Origin: an uncultured Lachnospiraceae bacterium
Lineage (GTDB): Bacteria > Bacillota > Clostridia > Lachnospirales > Lachnospiraceae
Direction: 5' to 3'
DNA length: 64,000 bases
NCBI GenBank assembly: GCA_910583835.1
Contig: CAJTYM010000020.1
Span: 1-64,000 of the forward strand
Below are positions 1 through 8,676 of the stretch, one piece after another (positions within the stretch are counted from its first letter, which is position 1; the number at the start of each line of letters is the position of its first letter). Under the pieces are notes generated by a model. The model saw only the letters and a program-made list of their open reading frames with translations. It was not told where the DNA came from and searched no databases. A program made the position numbers and the translations under genes.

Positions 1-1023
1 GAGCAGTTGTGGGATAGCGAGATTCTGTCCTATGTAGCGCAGATTCATGAATATAAAGGACGGCAGGAATTATATATCCGGCAGAAACCGGTAGAATTAG
101 AACGGCTGGTGGAAATTTCAAAAATACAGAGCACAGAAAGTTCCAATAAGATTGAGGGTATCGTGACCACGAGTACCAGAATCCGACAGCTCTGTGAAGA
201 TAAAACAGCGCCAAGAAACCGGGATGAAAGAGAAATTATGGGGTATCGTGATGTGCTGAACACCATACATGAGAGCCATGATTATATACCTATCCGCCCT
301 TCCTATATTTTGCAGCTGCATCGCGATTTACTGCAATATGCGCAGGAATCCTTCGGAGGGCAGTTTAAAAATACGCAGAATTATATTAGTGAAACCCAAT
401 CAGACGGCTCTCAGTTTGTGCGTTTTACGCCGATGCCTCCTTATGAAACGCCGAATGCTGTAGAGGCGATTTGCGAAAGCTATCAGAAAGCATTAGATAT
501 GCAGGCAGTTGACCCACTGATTTTAATACCGATTTTTATCAATGATTTTCTCTGCATCCACCCTTTCAATGATGGGAATGGCCGCATGAGCCGTTTGCTG
601 ACAGCCTTGCTTCTCTATCGGAATGGCTATGAGGTTGGAAAATACATCAGTATTGAGAGCAAGATAGAGAAAACAAAAAGTGTGTATTATGATGTGTTGG
701 AGCAGACATCCCAGAAGTGGCATGAAGCAGAAAATGATCCGGCGCCTTTTATCAAGTATCTTCTGGGGATTATTCTTAGCTGTTATCGTGATTTTGAAGA
801 ACGGGTTGACATCATGGGGAAAAGAAGCACGGCGTATGATATTGTAAAAAAAGCGGTAGGAGATACGTTGGGAAAGTTTACGAAACAGGAGATATTAGAA
901 CACTGTCCAAGCTTGAAAAGTTCTTCTGTAGAAAGCGCTTTAAAAAAATTGCGGGAGGAGGGCTTTATTGAAAAGCATGGCAGTGGGCGCAGCACATTTT
1001 ATGTGAATTCCCAATATACCTGA
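1..1023 (+). CDS. Fic family protein (5' end outside window)
   Basis: The reading frame is open from base 1, so the true start lies upstream. The Fic active-site motif HPFNDGNGRMSR begins at codon 187 of the visible part. In the family, this loop transfers AMP or another nucleotide onto a hydroxyl of a target protein. An upstream SNKIEG sequence (codons 48-53) fits the (S/T)xxxE(G/N) inhibitory helix, so the enzyme is probably self-restrained by an N-terminal helix. The last 65 or so codons look like a winged-helix DNA-binding domain, as in many Fic proteins with a Fic/DOC N-terminal domain. The target cannot be read from the sequence. The downstream neighbour is spoVT, 171 bases away, with no obvious functional link. 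Confidence 0.9.
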   Translation, partial: EQLWDSEILSYVAQIHEYKGRQELYIRQKPVELERLVEISKIQSTESSNKIEGIVTTSTRIRQLCEDKTAPRNRDEREIMGYRDVLNTIHESHDYIPIRPSYILQLHRDLLQYAQESFGGQFKNTQNYISETQSDGSQFVRFTPMPPYETPNAVEAICESYQKALDMQAVDPLILIPIFINDFLCIHPFNDGNGRMSRLLTALLLYRNGYEVGKYISIESKIEKTKSVYYDVLEQTSQKWHEAENDPAPFIKYLLGIILSCYRDFEERVDIMGKRSTAYDIVKKAVGDTLGKFTKQEILEHCPSLKSSSVESALKKLREEGFIEKHGSGRSTFYVNSQYT

Positions 1024-1194
1024 AGCCAGGGCATTTCACAATTTCTGGCTGCTGCGGACGTAACCTGGTATGCGCCGTTTCTTTTGGGTTTTCCCTAAAT
1101 GGAACGAAATGAACAAAATCAAGGTATAAAATGCCTCCGTTTACAGATACTAGTATCGAGAAAAGATAAGAGATTTGTAAATGGAGGATTTTTT

Positions 1195-1743
1195 ATGAAA
1201 GCAACAGGAATTGTTCGAAGAATAGATGATTTGGGAAGGGTGGTAGTGCCGAAGGAGATTCGGCGTACATTGCGCATCCGGGAAGGCGATCCACTGGAAA
1301 TCTTTACGGACCGGGAGGGCGAGATTATTTTGAAGAAATACTCTCCCATTGGGGAACTTGGGCAGTTTGCCGGGATGTATGCGGAGAGCCTTGCGCAGAC
1401 CAGCGGCTGTCTGGTGTGCATTACGGACCGCGACCATGTGGTTGCCGCTGCAGGCAGCGGGAAAAAAGAGTTTGACGGCAAGCCAATCAGTAAACAGCTG
1501 GAAAATGTGATTACGGACCGGGAGACGTTCTGTGCCCGCAGGAATGAGAAAGGGTTTGTTAAAATAACACTGGATGATACCGGGGATTTCCAGTCACAGG
1601 TGGTCTCCACGATTATCTGTGAAGGGGATGCTATTGGTTCTGTGGTAATGTATAACCGGGATGACAATGGCGGAATTGGCGAGGCAGAAAGCAAGATGGC
1701 GAAAGTAGCGGCTGGATTCCTGGGAAAACAGATGGAACAGTAG
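1195..1743 (+). CDS. spoVT: Stage V sporulation protein T, AbrB-type regulator
   Basis: 182 residues. The N-terminal 50 residues form a swapped-hairpin AbrB DNA-binding domain (KATGIVRRIDDLGRVVVPKE), and the rest is a GAF-like domain, the architecture and length of SpoVT. In Bacillus and Clostridia, SpoVT modulates sigma-G-dependent gene expression in the forespore. I chose the ATG at 1195 because GGAGG lies about 9 bases upstream; the frame is open further upstream but without a ribosome binding site. Its 3' end forms one arm of a long hairpin (1719-1761) shared with the convergent deacetylase gene. It indicates a spore-forming host. Confidence 0.93.
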   Translation: MKATGIVRRIDDLGRVVVPKEIRRTLRIREGDPLEIFTDREGEIILKKYSPIGELGQFAGMYAESLAQTSGCLVCITDRDHVVAAAGSGKKEFDGKPISKQLENVITDRETFCARRNEKGFVKITLDDTGDFQSQVVSTIICEGDAIGSVVMYNRDDNGGIGEAESKMAKVAAGFLGKQMEQ

Positions 1744-1761
1744 TTCTTCTGTTTTCCCAGG
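1719..1761. terminator. Perfect 14-bp hairpin between convergent genes
   Basis: Bases 1719-1732 and 1748-1761 are exact reverse complements with a 15-base loop. The left arm lies within the last codons of spoVT and the right arm just after its stop, facing the end of the reverse-strand deacetylase. No clear T-run follows on either strand, so a role in termination or RNA end protection is inferred. Confidence 0.55.
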
Positions 1762-1768
1762 ACGGATT

Positions 1769-2785
1769 TTAACGGTAATGCACGGTCTCTACGCTTTTGT
1801 CAAGGGAGCGGAACTCATATCCGTTGTCTGACAGATACTCCAGTACCGAGGGAAGGGCTGCTAAGGTGGCGTTCTTCCCTCTGCCGTCATGCATCAGTAC
1901 CACGGGATGTTCCACATTGCCGACATTGCTGCAGATATTGTCAATAATGTTTGCGGTTGTGGTCAGTTCGCTGCCATCCCCGGAACTGACATTCCAATCA
2001 AAATACTGAAAGCCTCGTCCTTCCATCTCGTCTATAATGTCGTTCACCACATACGAGGAGCCATTGTTGCTGCCTCCGGGGAAACGGAACAGTGAGGGGG
2101 TATAGCCAGTAGTTTCTACGACCCAGTCGTATACTTTCTCATAATCACGAAGGAAAGCATCTTTGGAAGCATAGATTTCATGGTAATCATGGCTGTAGGA
2201 ATGGAGTGCGAGGGTATGGCCACGCGCTACGATGTCCGATAAATATTCTTCGTATTCTTCATTGTTCTTACATACAACAAAAAATGTCGCCTTGGCATTG
2301 TAGCGGTCCAGCAAATCCAGCACCTGCGGCGTGAGGTTGGAGGGACCGTCATCAAATGTGAGGTAGACAATTTTTTCGGTATCTTTCGGAGAGCAGCCCT
2401 CGGCATAGAGGTTGGGGTAGGAATCAGAGGCAGAACTGCCGTCTGCGTCGCTGTCGTCCTCAGAACTGCCGTCCGTATCTTCTGCTCCATCGCCTTCACC
2501 GTTGGTGAGGGAATCAATCTGCTCAGATAATTCAGATATGTATTCTTTCTGCCCTGCCACATAACTTTCCCTCTCCTTTAACTGGGCCGTGTTGTCCGTC
2601 AGTTCTGTATCAAGCTTGGAGTTGTCTTCCTGAAGCTTTGAATTGTCTTCCTGTAATTGAAAGGCTTCTGTTTCGAGGTCCTGGCAGCGGTTGCTGAGGT
2701 TAAAGCATTGGTATGCAAAAAATCCGCAGCAGCCTAAAAGCAGGACTCCGCAGGCAAGCGCGGCAATCAATGGTGTTTTTTTCAT
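1769..2785 (-). CDS. Membrane-anchored polysaccharide deacetylase (NodB family)
   Basis: 338 residues. A hydrophobic N-terminal segment (about 6-26) acts as an uncleaved anchor or signal. It is followed by a short coiled coil (about 33-95) with an 8-residue duplication (LQEDNSK twice) and an acidic Ser/Asp-rich linker (about 96-121). The NodB homology domain spans about 138-330. Carbohydrate esterase family 4 motifs are visible: TFDDGP (D145, D146), HSYSH with metal-binding H195 and H199, RFPGG (R234), DWN, and LMHD (H299). Such enzymes remove acetyl groups from peptidoglycan GlcNAc or other polysaccharides at the cell surface. The exact substrate is not readable. A consensus promoter lies at 2834-2861. 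Confidence 0.92.
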   Translation of the reverse strand: MKKTPLIAALACGVLLLGCCGFFAYQCFNLSNRCQDLETEAFQLQEDNSKLQEDNSKLDTELTDNTAQLKERESYVAGQKEYISELSEQIDSLTNGEGDGAEDTDGSSEDDSDADGSSASDSYPNLYAEGCSPKDTEKIVYLTFDDGPSNLTPQVLDLLDRYNAKATFFVVCKNNEEYEEYLSDIVARGHTLALHSYSHDYHEIYASKDAFLRDYEKVYDWVVETTGYTPSLFRFPGGSNNGSSYVVNDIIDEMEGRGFQYFDWNVSSGDGSELTTTANIIDNICSNVGNVEHPVVLMHDGRGKNATLAALPSVLEYLSDNGYEFRSLDKSVETVHYR

Positions 2786-2833
2786 AATGATTCTCCTTGT
2801 AATTCTTTGGTATTGCTGTTCTATCCGTATAAA

Positions 2834-2861
2834 ATTATATTCTTTTGCGGAGGTTTGTCAA
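2834..2861 (-). promoter_or_regulatory. Sigma-A promoter of the polysaccharide deacetylase
   Basis: On the reverse strand TTGACA (2861-2856), a 16-base spacer and TATAAT (2839-2834) form a full-consensus promoter about 50 bases before the deacetylase start. Confidence 0.75.
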
Positions 2862-2886
2862 TATAATAACAGTTTTGGATTCAATC

Positions 2887-2915
2887 TTGTATATTCTCCG
2901 TTAAAAGTGTAAAAT
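2887..2915 (+). promoter_or_regulatory. Candidate promoter of the SbcD-like operon
   Basis: TTGTAT (2887-2892), a 17-base spacer and TAAAAT (2910-2915) precede the phosphoesterase start at 2958. It is divergent from the deacetylase promoter. Confidence 0.55.
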
Positions 2916-2957
2916 AGAAAAGTAACTATCCAAGAAAATACGAAGGAGAAATATTTT

Positions 2958-4001
2958 ATGAAGTTCATTCATATTGCCGATATACACTTAGGAGCAAGAC
3001 CTGGCAGGGACAAAGAGTGTGCAAAAGAGCAGAGTTATGGCTGGCAGGCATTTACGGAAGTGATTGATAAGGTGAAGGAAGAACAGATACAGCTTCTGTT
3101 GGTTGCGGGCGATTTATTTCACAGGCAGCCTTTGGCGCGGGAACTGAAAGACGTGAACTGCCAGTTTTCGCGTATTCCTCAGACGCAGGTTGTATTGATT
3201 GCCGGAAACCGCGATTATCTTTCGCCGTCCTCCTGCTACCGGACATTCCACTGGGAGCCGAATGTCCATTTCCTGACGTCGGAGGAGATGGATTATATTG
3301 AACTGGAAGGGCTGGACACAAGAGTTTACGGTTTCAGTTACTGCCAGAGGGAGATTGCGGAGCCGCAGTATAAGGATGTTCATGCCAAAGGCGGCGACTA
3401 TACCAATATTTTGTTGGCGCATGGCGGCGATGACAGGCATATACCGTTCCATGGCGAGGATTTTGCCGAGGGCGATTTTGATTATGTGGCGTTTGGGCAT
3501 ATCCATAAGCCGATGCAGATTATCCAGGACAGGGTGGTGATGGCAGGAGCCCTGCAGCCGGCAGATTACAATGACATGGGAGAACATGGGTATTTTCAGG
3601 GAGAGATTAAGGAGCATGTCTGCCATGTGGAATTTGTGCCGCTGCACTACTGCGAATATGTTTCCCTCAAAGTTAAAGTCAGCCCGGAGTTGACCCAGCA
3701 GGCATTGCAGGAATACATAGAGAAACAAATCCGTACTGCACCTGCTTACCAGCAATTTAAAGTTACGCTCAATGGTTTTTGTGACAGGGAAAGCCCGATT
3801 GATACAGAAGGGATAAAATCTATAGAACGGGTGGTCGAAGTGATTAATCAGTGCCAGGCAGATTTTGATTTTGAGAAATTAAAACTGCAGTATGGGCAGC
3901 AGATTTTAGGTCGCTACATCCGGGCTTTGGAGGAGATGCCCCAGAATAAAGTGACAAAAAAAGCATTATACTATGGTGTGGAGGCATTGATGTCGGAATG
4001 A
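2958..4001 (+). CDS. DNA repair exonuclease, SbcD/YhaO-like metallophosphoesterase
   Basis: 347 residues. The calcineurin-like phosphoesterase motifs appear in order: DIHLG (D8, H10), GDLFHRQP (D52), GNRD (83-86), LLAHGG and GHIHKP. The length and partner gene match the YhaO/SbcD family, Mre11-like nucleases that process DNA ends with an SMC-like ATPase. The third motif is normally GNHD; here position 85 is Arg, so the usual transition-state histidine is replaced and catalysis may be altered. The stop overlaps the next start (ATGA), indicating translational coupling with the ATPase at 3998. AAGGAG lies before the ATG. Confidence 0.9.
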   Translation: MKFIHIADIHLGARPGRDKECAKEQSYGWQAFTEVIDKVKEEQIQLLLVAGDLFHRQPLARELKDVNCQFSRIPQTQVVLIAGNRDYLSPSSCYRTFHWEPNVHFLTSEEMDYIELEGLDTRVYGFSYCQREIAEPQYKDVHAKGGDYTNILLAHGGDDRHIPFHGEDFAEGDFDYVAFGHIHKPMQIIQDRVVMAGALQPADYNDMGEHGYFQGEIKEHVCHVEFVPLHYCEYVSLKVKVSPELTQQALQEYIEKQIRTAPAYQQFKVTLNGFCDRESPIDTEGIKSIERVVEVINQCQADFDFEKLKLQYGQQILGRYIRALEEMPQNKVTKKALYYGVEALMSE

Positions 4002-5650
4002 AAATAACAGAGATTCAGATTAAAAATTTTGGAAAGCTCCGTAATGTCAATATGCGTCCCCTTTCAGGGCTGAACGTGATTTATGGAGAAAACGAAACCG
4101 GAAAATCCACGATGCAGAAGTTTATTACAAGCATGCTGTTTGGATTGGAAAAACAGCAGCAAAAGCCAGGGAGTGAGGATACTTACCAAAAATTTGAACC
4201 ATGGAATGGGAATTCCCTTTTTGCCGGCGGGCTGAAATTTACGGTAGGGGAGAAACCTTTTTGCCTGGAGCGGATCTTTGACCATGAGAAGAAAGCGGTA
4301 AGGCTCACAAATGAGAAGGATGGGGAAGAACTGTCTGTGGAACATGGGGATTTGGAGATGCTTTTAGGAGGCATGAAGCAAGCTTCCTATGAGAATACAT
4401 ATTGCATCCATCAGGCGGAAATAGAGACGAAGGAAGAGTTTGCAGAGATTTTGCAGAATTATTTTGTGAACATGTCTATGGGAGGCGAGGGCGATGTAGA
4501 CGTGGCCGGCGCCCGCAAACACCTGCAGGACAGGAAGGAAGAAGCCGAACAGATTTTGGAGAAACAGAAAAATATCCGCATGGAAGCAATAGAAAAGCTG
4601 CAGGTAGAAGAGGATATCTTAAACAGGGATATTGAGCAGCTGCAGGAGCAGCAGAAAGAAAGCCATAAAAATATTTCCAGGCAGCAGCCAGGCATGGCTT
4701 TGCCGGAGCATGACGGCAACCAGATGGCAGAATACCTGTGGGACATCCGCCAGAAGAAACTGCAGAAGGGTTACCGGGCGCGTCTTTTGCTTTCTCTGCT
4801 GATTACGCTGCTCAGCCTTGCTTTGGGGATTGCCAATGCAGTGTCACATTCGCTGGTGCAGTCAGGAAACTGGGGCTGGCTGGTGTTGGAATTGGTATTG
4901 CTGTTCGGATTTCTGGGAGGAGGGGGCAGTGTATGCCATTGGTTCCAGAAAGAGATAAAGTTAAAGAAAATTATCCGGCAACAGGAAGAGGAGAAGAGGG
5001 AACGCACGATTTCTGTTTCCAAAGATAAGGAATGGCAGAAGGTGCAGGAGCGAAAGGAGACAAAGGCAAAGCATAGTGCAGTGGAGGAACTGCTGCAGGA
5101 GCAGCTGGCAGAAAAGCAGGCGCTGCTGCTGAATCTGCAGGAAGAGATAGAGGAGTGTGCAGCGCCTGGGCAAGAGGAGCATGAACTGGAACTTCAGATA
5201 GAGGCGTATGAACTTGCCTACAATACGCTGCAGAATTTATCGAAAGATATCTATCAGGATGCCAGAAAGCAGATGGAACAAAAGATGTCCCAGATTTTGG
5301 CGGAGATGACGCAAGGGAAATATGACAGGATTGGTCTGGATGAGCAGATGAATCTTGTCTTGGAGAAAGATGGAAAGATGCTGCAGCCCTGGCAGCTGAG
5401 CCAAGGCGTGATGGAGCAGATGTATGTGGCTCTGAGGATGGGGGCGGGCGGTATTTTTACCCGCGAAGAATCCATGCCCATCATCTTGGATGAGGTGTTT
5501 GCAGCGTTTGATGAGAAGCGCCTGGAGTCAGCGCTCAAGTGGCTGAGCAGACAGGAAGGGCAGATTTTCCTCTTTACCTGCCAGCGCAGGGAGATGGAGA
5601 TTCTTGAGCGGAATCACATTTCTTACGGAAAGATTATGCTTAGCAGATAG
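3998..5650 (+). CDS. SMC/SbcC-like ATPase (YhaN type) with central membrane hairpin
   Basis: 550 residues. Walker A GENETGKST at 30-38, coiled coil around 175-235, then two hydrophobic segments (about 262-283 and 293-312), a second coiled coil (about 320-400), and a C-terminal head with a signature-like LSQGVMEQMYVALR and Walker B MPIILDEVFAAFD. It is the expected partner of the upstream phosphoesterase, with which it overlaps by 4 bases. It is far shorter than usual SbcC or YhaN proteins (generally well over 800 residues), and the membrane hairpin sits where the coiled-coil tip would be, suggesting a membrane-tethered complex. Nuclease-complex function is inferred from family and pairing. 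Confidence 0.87.
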   Translation: MKITEIQIKNFGKLRNVNMRPLSGLNVIYGENETGKSTMQKFITSMLFGLEKQQQKPGSEDTYQKFEPWNGNSLFAGGLKFTVGEKPFCLERIFDHEKKAVRLTNEKDGEELSVEHGDLEMLLGGMKQASYENTYCIHQAEIETKEEFAEILQNYFVNMSMGGEGDVDVAGARKHLQDRKEEAEQILEKQKNIRMEAIEKLQVEEDILNRDIEQLQEQQKESHKNISRQQPGMALPEHDGNQMAEYLWDIRQKKLQKGYRARLLLSLLITLLSLALGIANAVSHSLVQSGNWGWLVLELVLLFGFLGGGGSVCHWFQKEIKLKKIIRQQEEEKRERTISVSKDKEWQKVQERKETKAKHSAVEELLQEQLAEKQALLLNLQEEIEECAAPGQEEHELELQIEAYELAYNTLQNLSKDIYQDARKQMEQKMSQILAEMTQGKYDRIGLDEQMNLVLEKDGKMLQPWQLSQGVMEQMYVALRMGAGGIFTREESMPIILDEVFAAFDEKRLESALKWLSRQEGQIFLFTCQRREMEILERNHISYGKIMLSR

Positions 5651-5658
5651 GAAAGGCT

Positions 5659-7734
5659 ATGAGTGAAAAGAAAAAGCAGAAACATAAGAAAAAGAAGAAA
5701 TACCGTGTATTCTGGTTTTTTGCAAAATTTCAGATTTTGCTGCTGCTGTTGGTGGCAGTGGCGGTAGGCTGGTATTATTTTGGCGGCTATGCCCAGACGG
5801 TGAGCAAGCTGCAGAAAGAGGCAAAGCAGTTGGTGCGGGCTTCGGATGAGAGCACGTTCCGGTCGGTAGAGACCAGCCTTGTCTATGATGCCAATGGGAC
5901 GCTAGTTTCCACGCTGAAAGGCGAGAAAGACGTGTATTATCTGGAATATGATAATATACCGGCCTATGCTGCCGCCGCCATGGTGAGCATTGAGGATAAG
6001 AAATTTTACAGCCACAATGGCATTGACGTCAAGGCTATCCTGCGCGCCGCCAAGGCGATGATTCAGAATGGCAAGGTGACGCAGGGCGGCAGTACGATTA
6101 CCCAGCAGCTTGCGAGAAATATTTTCCTCAACCAGGATGTCAAATGGGAGCGCAAAATCGAAGAAATGTTCATTGCCGTGGAATTGGAGAAGATTTACAG
6201 CAAGAATAAGATTATGGAATTTTACCTGAACAATATTTATTTCGGCAACGGTTATTATGGGATACAGGCGGCAAGCAAAGGGTATTTCAATGCCGATGTA
6301 AACGATTTAGATTTGTCGCAGATTGCATTCCTGTGCGCAATTCCCAATAACCCCTCCCTGTATGACCCGGTGCAGCATCTTGACAACACGATAAAGCGCC
6401 GGAACAGGATTTTAAATCAGATGCAGGAGGATGGCAAGATTAAGGACGATACCTGTGAGGAGGCAAAGGCGGAGGATATTGTCTTAAACCGCCCGCAGAA
6501 GACGAAAAGCGATTATGTGGAGACTTATACCTATAACTGTGCTATCCGTGAACTGATGAAACAGCAGGGATTTGAATTTAAGACCGAATTTGATACAGAG
6601 AAGGACCGTATGAAGTATGAGGAGGAGTATGACCTTATGTACGGCGAATGCCAGAAGAGCCTGTATACGCAAGGCTACCGCATTTATACTTCCATTGACC
6701 TGAACATGCAGCAGGTGCTGCAGGGCGCGGTGGATAATGGTCTGGCAGAATTCACGGAGCAGAACGAGGAAGGGATTTTTACACTGCAGGCAGCGGCAGT
6801 GTGTGTGGATAACCATACAGGATATGTGAAAGCGATTGTGGGCGGCAGGAATCAGGATTTGCCCGGTTACACATTGAACCGTGCTTATCAGAGCTTCCGC
6901 CAGCCGGGAAGTTCGATAAAGCCGCTGATTGTCTATACGCCGGCGTTAGAGAGGAACTACACGCCGGATACCATGGTGGAGGACGTCAAGACAGAGGATG
7001 GGCCTGCCAATGCCGGCGGCGGTTATGAGGGCAGCATTCCCTTGCGCTATGCGGTGCAGACTTCCAAAAACACTGTTGCCTGGAATCTGTTGGAGGAACT
7101 GACCCCGGAAGTAGGGCTTTCCTACTTGAAAGAGATGAATTTTTCCCGCATCGACCAGCAAGATATGCGCCCTACAAGCGCCTTGGGCGGATTTACAAAC
7201 GGCGTATCTTCGGTGGAGATGGCTTCTGCCTATGCGACATTGGAAAATGACGGCAAGTATCGGGAGCCTACCTGTATCACCAGGATTACCGATGCGCAGG
7301 ACAATGTGATTTTGGAGACGAAGAACGAAGAAAAAGAGATCTATAAAGCTAATGCTGCGCGCATGATGACAGATATGCTGGTCTCCGTTGTGCAGTCAGG
7401 TACCGGGCGCGGGCTGGCACTTGAAAACATGCCCTGTGCGGGCAAGACCGGGACGACCAACGACAATAAGGACGGCTGGTTTGTGGGTTATACGGGATAC
7501 TATACTACCAGCGTCTGGGTGGGGTATGATATGCCCAAAGAACTGCCGGGTCTGACTGGTTCCAGCTACCCTGGAAGAATTTGGAAGAATTTTATGGAAC
7601 AGGTCCATGCGGGGCTTGAGCCTATCAATTTCCTGCCTTATATAGACGAGAACGATTATGACTATAATGTGATTACGCCTGAGGAGGGGCAGCCGCCGCT
7701 AGGAGAGCCTGTGGAGGGTGTGCCTGGGCAGTAA
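5659..7734 (+). CDS. Class A penicillin-binding protein (transglycosylase/transpeptidase)
   Basis: 691 residues. A Lys-rich cytoplasmic tail (1-16) and one membrane anchor (about 23-40) precede the GT51 glycosyltransferase domain with EDKKFYSHNGID (catalytic E112) and GGSTITQQLARN. The transpeptidase domain follows with SSIK (acyl-Ser S418, K421), SKN (about 472-474) and KTGT (from K596). It polymerises lipid II and cross-links peptidoglycan at the outer membrane face. It starts 8 bases after the SMC-like gene and is probably co-transcribed with it. The acidic tail after the transpeptidase domain has no recognised role. Confidence 0.95.
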   Translation: MSEKKKQKHKKKKKYRVFWFFAKFQILLLLLVAVAVGWYYFGGYAQTVSKLQKEAKQLVRASDESTFRSVETSLVYDANGTLVSTLKGEKDVYYLEYDNIPAYAAAAMVSIEDKKFYSHNGIDVKAILRAAKAMIQNGKVTQGGSTITQQLARNIFLNQDVKWERKIEEMFIAVELEKIYSKNKIMEFYLNNIYFGNGYYGIQAASKGYFNADVNDLDLSQIAFLCAIPNNPSLYDPVQHLDNTIKRRNRILNQMQEDGKIKDDTCEEAKAEDIVLNRPQKTKSDYVETYTYNCAIRELMKQQGFEFKTEFDTEKDRMKYEEEYDLMYGECQKSLYTQGYRIYTSIDLNMQQVLQGAVDNGLAEFTEQNEEGIFTLQAAAVCVDNHTGYVKAIVGGRNQDLPGYTLNRAYQSFRQPGSSIKPLIVYTPALERNYTPDTMVEDVKTEDGPANAGGGYEGSIPLRYAVQTSKNTVAWNLLEELTPEVGLSYLKEMNFSRIDQQDMRPTSALGGFTNGVSSVEMASAYATLENDGKYREPTCITRITDAQDNVILETKNEEKEIYKANAARMMTDMLVSVVQSGTGRGLALENMPCAGKTGTTNDNKDGWFVGYTGYYTTSVWVGYDMPKELPGLTGSSYPGRIWKNFMEQVHAGLEPINFLPYIDENDYDYNVITPEEGQPPLGEPVEGVPGQ

Positions 7735-7771
7735 ATGGGTATGAATGTATGATATGGTAAGAATAAAAGTA

Positions 7772-7830
7772 TTGACAAACGGATATACCTTGTATATACT
7801 ACAATAAAGGTATATCCGTTGTATATACTA
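7772..7830 (+). promoter_or_regulatory. Promoter embedded in a perfect inverted-repeat operator of the MazEF-type operon
   Basis: TTGACA (7772-7777), 17 bases, TATACT (7795-7800). Bases 7778-7791 and 7807-7820 are perfect 14-base inverted repeats (AACGGATATACCTT and its complement) separated by 15 bases, and a 12-base direct repeat TTGTATATACTA occurs at 7790-7801 and 7819-7830. The arms cover the spacer and the start-point region, the arrangement expected for autorepression by an AbrB-type antitoxin. Confidence 0.85.
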
Positions 7831-7850
7831 ATGAGAGAAGGAAAATGAAC

Positions 7851-8174
7851 ATGGATACGAATATGATGGTGAAAGAACAAACGAATGGGATTCAAAGCAC
7901 ATTTACAACGCAAACAGTAATCAGGAGGTGGGGAAACAGCCAGGGAATCAGATTGTCTAAAGAAATGCTCGCACAAATGGGTTTAAAAGAAGACGATACT
8001 ATAGGGATAAGCATATACGACGGAAAAATGACTATTGAAAAAGTCAATAAGCCCAAATACCTTAATTTACAAGAAAGGTTGGAAGCATTCTACAAAAGAC
8101 CGATTGATGAAATTTATGTCGAAAGCGCGCAAGAGGTTGATGTAGGTGGTCCGGTAGGAAATGAGCGGTGGTAA
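7851..8174 (+). CDS. mazE: AbrB/MazE-like antitoxin
   Basis: 107 residues from the preferred ATG at 7851; an ATG at 7845 also exists but lies only 2 bases from the AAGGA ribosome binding site. The core IRRWGNSQGIRLSKEMLAQM is the MazE/AbrB swapped-hairpin DNA-binding signature. The C-terminal part (LQERLEAFYKRPIDEIY) is the likely toxin-binding segment. It overlaps the toxin gene by 7 bases, as in coupled toxin-antitoxin pairs. It probably neutralises the toxin and represses the operon via the inverted repeat at 7778-7820. Confidence 0.88.
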   Translation: MDTNMMVKEQTNGIQSTFTTQTVIRRWGNSQGIRLSKEMLAQMGLKEDDTIGISIYDGKMTIEKVNKPKYLNLQERLEAFYKRPIDEIYVESAQEVDVGGPVGNERW

Positions 8175-8494
8175 CTTATAAACAAGGCGATATTATTATT
8201 ATGGATTTTACCCCCCAACAGGGTCATGAACAGAGCGGAAGAAGACCGGCAGTTGTCCTCGGTAATGATATTTTGAATCAGCATAGTTCTCTGGCGTTTG
8301 TGTGTCCGATTACGAACACCAATAAAAACCATCCTTTTCATATTGAATTGGATGAACGGACGCAGACGACAGGAGTAATATTATGTGACCAGGCAAAAAT
8401 GCTGGATGTTAAGGCACGGAATGCTCAATATAAGGAGGAATGTCCGCAAGATATTTGGAATGAAGCAAAGGACTTGATTATCAGTTTTATGTAA
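8168..8494 (+). CDS. mazF: MazF/PemK-type mRNA interferase toxin
   Basis: 108 residues, GTG start with AGGA 8 bases upstream. The SH3-like MazF fold is recognisable from YKQGDIIIMDFTPQQGHEQSGRRPAVVL, CPITN and GVILCDQAKMLDV. The family cleaves single-stranded RNA at short motifs when freed from its antitoxin; the cleavage sequence cannot be predicted here. It follows and overlaps the antitoxin gene and ends before a good terminator (8534-8567). Confidence 0.92.
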   Translation: MVTYKQGDIIIMDFTPQQGHEQSGRRPAVVLGNDILNQHSSLAFVCPITNTNKNHPFHIELDERTQTTGVILCDQAKMLDVKARNAQYKEECPQDIWNEAKDLIISFM

Positions 8495-8533
8495 GGAATG
8501 ACACAGACAAATGTTCCGGCATAAGATAGAAAC

Positions 8534-8575
8534 AGCCGCACCTACAGTGTTTCCTGTGGGTGCGGCTCCTTTATC
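8534..8575 (+). terminator. Terminator of the toxin-antitoxin operon
   Basis: A 12-bp GC-rich stem (8534-8545 with 8556-8567, one G-U pair), a 10-base loop and a T-rich tail. Confidence 0.75.
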
Positions 8576-8586
8576 TTTTGCCAATT

Positions 8587-8676
8587 ATTTCTATAGCTAT
8601 TCTCCCAGCGCTTTTTCAATGCAATCGTTTTATTTCTATAGCTATTCTTCCAGTGCTTTTTCAATGCGTTCGTTGT
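8587..8676. repeat. 45-bp imperfect tandem duplication over the 3' end of a small gene
   Basis: 8587-8631 and 8632-8676 are near-identical with exact 45-base period (15 codons). The right-hand copy encodes the last codons and stop of the reverse-strand small protein; the left-hand copy lies downstream of that stop and repeats the IEKAL(E/G)E-stop coding sequence. Confidence 0.85.
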
